Below, piece by piece: positions 6,292 through 7,797 of a stretch of 7,797 nucleotides of DNA (positions within the stretch are counted from its first letter, which is position 1; every line of letters begins with the position of its first letter). The notes beneath the pieces were generated by a model. It had not been told where the DNA came from. It did not search any database and saw nothing but the letters and a program-made list of their open reading frames with translations. The stretch covers positions 4,828-12,624 of the forward strand of contig DOQH01000019.1 of the NCBI GenBank assembly GCA_003514455.1. Direction: 5' to 3'. The position numbers were made by a program, and so were the translations under genes. Origin of the DNA: Candidatus Magasanikiibacteriota bacterium (GTDB lineage Bacteria > Patescibacteriota > Patescibacteriia > Magasanikbacterales > UBA10003).

Positions 6292-7733
6292 TTGAATAAA
6301 TTTCTCGCGACACTATCAACATCCCCCGCTCCCACCACCAGAACCGCATCATTTTCTTTTATAATTTCCCGCGCCAATCGCTCAGTCTCGACTATATCAC
6401 CGCCGTAATGATATTCTCCGACGCCGCCAGATAATTTTATCATTTCTAAAAGTTTTAAAGAATTAACATCTTGATCAGCTGTTTCTTCCCTGCCGGCTAC
6501 ATCATAAATATCGGACAAAATTAATACATCGGGCAAAGATAGCGCTTGCGCGAAATCATTGAATAACATTTTTGTTCGATGATGCTGGTGCGGCTGATAA
6601 ACTAAAACAATTCGCCGACCAGGATAAAATTCGCGTGTTGCTTTGACGGTTTCAATAATGGCAGTCGGGTGATGGCCGTAATCGGAAATAATCAACGGTT
6701 TTTCTTTTAAAATTTCAAACCTGCGCCAAATGCCTTTGAAATTGGCTAAAACTTGTTGGCATACTTCAATTGGCGCACCTAATTCCAATGTCGCAGCTAT
6801 GGCTGCCAAAGCGTTATACGCGTTAAATTTGCCAGGGATATTTAATTTTACATGAAACTTGGCCAAAGTGCTTTGAACATTAAAAAACTGACTACTATTT
6901 TTCACTTCCCTATCCAATGCTTGATAATCATTTGGAGTGTTAAAACCAAAACTGCGCCAACGCGGCCGAGTTTTGAAAAACATTTGCCAAATTAATTTCA
7001 AAACACTTGGACGAGCGTAATTCCAATCCAGTTCGGCCTCGCGATCGCCATTATAAACAACCAAACCATTTTTTGGCACCAATTGAATAAATTTCTGAAA
7101 TGCATTTTTAACATTATCAAAATTGCCATAAAAATCCAAATGGTCCGGCTCCATATTGGTAACAACCACGACCTGCGGATGAATATTCAGCATATTAGCC
7201 TGATGCTCGCAGGCCTCAACTACAAAATATTTTTTGTTGTTCGAGATTGCTTCGGTCGCTGCGCTCCCTCGCAATGACACCGGGATGCGGATATTACATA
7301 ACTCCCACCCGGGCACACGCGACCCGACAATTACCAATGGGTCAAATCCGGCCGCCTCTAAAATCAAACCAATCAAAGCAGTTGTAGTACTTTTGCCATG
7401 CGTTCCGGAAACGGCAATGGTGAAATATTGTCGCGACAACTCGCCTAAAAATTCCGGATAAGATAATTCACTGACGCCTTTCAGCAGTTCGGGATTGTCT
7501 TTTGAAACAGCCGGAGAATAAATTATTAAATCGACATCGGCCGCGACATTGGCCGCTTGGTGTTCGTAAAAAATTCGCGCGCCGCGCAATTCCAAATCTC
7601 GCGTAATAGCCGTGGAAAAAACATCAGAACCGGTCACAGTCGCGCCGCGCGACAAAAAAAACTTGGCCGCGGCTGACACGCCGATGCCGCCAATACCCAC
7701 ACAGTGAATTTTTTTAATTTTCTCAAAAGACAT
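6288..7733 (-). CDS. murC: UDP-N-acetylmuramate-L-alanine ligase with an in-frame palindromic insert
   Basis: MurC adds L-alanine to UDP-MurNAc using ATP, the first amino acid of the peptidoglycan stem, in the cytosol. The 481 residues show all three Mur ligase domains. 'HCVGIGGIGVSAAA' (10-23) binds the UDP sugar. The P-loop 'SGTHGKSTTTA' (109-119), 'VVEACEHQANML' (171-182) and 'VTNMEPDHLD' (191-200) form the central domain. 'GKFNAYNALAAIA' (301-313), 'GIWRRFE' (334-340), 'DYGHHPTAI' (351-359) and 'YQPHQHHRT' (379-387) complete the centre and C-terminal domain. The EACEHQ motif replaces the commoner EADESD. Residues about 151-167 look like an insertion encoded by a GC-rich palindromic repeat, but the frame is intact, so the gene is probably functional. 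ATG 7733 matches the family N-terminus. The frame stays open upstream to the window edge without recognisable protein. The stop overlaps the murB start. Confidence 0.93.
   Translation of the reverse strand: MSFEKIKKIHCVGIGGIGVSAAAKFFLSRGATVTGSDVFSTAITRDLELRGARIFYEHQAANVAADVDLIIYSPAVSKDNPELLKGVSELSYPEFLGELSRQYFTIAVSGTHGKSTTTALIGLILEAAGFDPLVIVGSRVPGWELCNIRIPVSLRGSAATEAISNNKKYFVVEACEHQANMLNIHPQVVVVTNMEPDHLDFYGNFDNVKNAFQKFIQLVPKNGLVVYNGDREAELDWNYARPSVLKLIWQMFFKTRPRWRSFGFNTPNDYQALDREVKNSSQFFNVQSTLAKFHVKLNIPGKFNAYNALAAIAATLELGAPIEVCQQVLANFKGIWRRFEILKEKPLIISDYGHHPTAIIETVKATREFYPGRRIVLVYQPHQHHRTKMLFNDFAQALSLPDVLILSDIYDVAGREETADQDVNSLKLLEMIKLSGGVGEYHYGGDIVETERLAREIIKENDAVLVVGAGDVDSVARNLFK
7242..7279 (-). 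repeat. Palindromic repeat element inserted in frame in murC
   Basis: On the coding strand the segment begins GTCATTGCGAGGGAGC and ends GACCGAAGCAATCTCG. ATTGC and GCAAT form the outer stem. An imperfect interior with GG/CC and CGC-A-GCG pairings gives a cruciform or hairpin shape. It is much richer in G and C than the surrounding gene. From memory, closely similar CATTGCGAG...GAAGCAATCTC sequences are dispersed repeats in many bacterial genomes, and Rickettsia palindromic elements show that such units can sit in frame inside proteins. Here it encodes residues about 152-164 of MurC (VSLRGSAATEAIS). The exact borders and any target duplication cannot be set without a copy lacking the insert. 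Only one copy is present in this window. Confidence 0.75.
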
Positions 7734-7797
7734 ACAATATAGTTGAACGCAGGCTCGGCAAGTAATTTTCTTTGCTCGGATAAACTCGCCTGGCCTT
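7734..7797 (-). other. Unassigned sequence upstream of murC
   Basis: These 64 bases have no recognisable protein, promoter or Shine-Dalgarno sequence. All three minus-strand frames are open to the edge. One frame ends at a TGA 11 bases into murC and could be the tail of an upstream overlapping gene, but its residues (ending RSTILYVF) match no family I know. On the RNA, GGCGAGT (7790-7784) can pair with ACTTGCC (7763-7757), with one G-U pair. The operon promoter is therefore probably outside the window. Confidence 0.3.

Noticed and set aside
7736..7741. TATATT just before the murC start as a promoter -10
   Set aside because: It ends two bases from the ATG and no -35 match exists at proper spacing, so transcription would begin inside the gene.
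1..7797. CRISPR array, tRNA, rRNA, transposase or toxin-antitoxin genes
   Set aside because: No regularly spaced direct repeats, no tRNA-like cloverleaf and no such proteins were seen on either strand.

Overview
This 7.8 kb window is AT-rich and very compact. Every recognisable gene lies on the minus strand, so transcription runs from the right edge to the left. The genes read cleanly in the standard code, with TAA, TAG and TGA all used as stops. Most starts lack a clear Shine-Dalgarno sequence. Gene order, compactness and protein style (a MurC with an EACE motif, a MurB with PSAGC, a pyruvoyl-type arginine decarboxylase) suggest an uncultured bacterium of the Patescibacteria/CPR, probably Parcubacteria-like. 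That placement is an inference; no rRNA or other firm marker is present.

Right block (about 7733 down to 2383): a tightly packed probable operon murC - murB - hpf - pdaD - metK - speB. Junctions are a 4-base GTGA overlap or gaps of 1 to 28 bases. MurC and MurB make the peptidoglycan precursor UDP-MurNAc-L-Ala. HPF is a short ribosome hibernation factor. PdaD (arginine to agmatine) and SpeB (agmatine to putrescine) form a complete two-step putrescine route. MetK, between them, makes S-adenosylmethionine, the aminopropyl source if spermidine is made elsewhere. The block ends at a strong symmetric hairpin at 2327-2361 with A/T tracts on both sides.

Middle block (2326 down to 206): an AT-rich intergenic stretch carries a perfect DnaA-box sequence and a TATAAT -10 element. 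It is followed by a two-gene unit: a Ddl-like ATP-grasp ligase and, 3 bases later, an acyltransferase-like protein (DUF2156 / GNAT-fold type). Their substrate is unknown.

Left edge (155 down to 1): the first 51 codons of secA, cut by the window edge, behind a good promoter (TTTACA, 17 bp, TATATT) that would give an almost leaderless mRNA.

The most notable single observation is a GC-rich palindromic sequence in frame inside murC (about 7242-7279). It resembles the dispersed CATTGCGAG...GAAGCAATCTC repeats of other bacteria and adds roughly 13-18 residues between the P-loop and the EACE motif of MurC.
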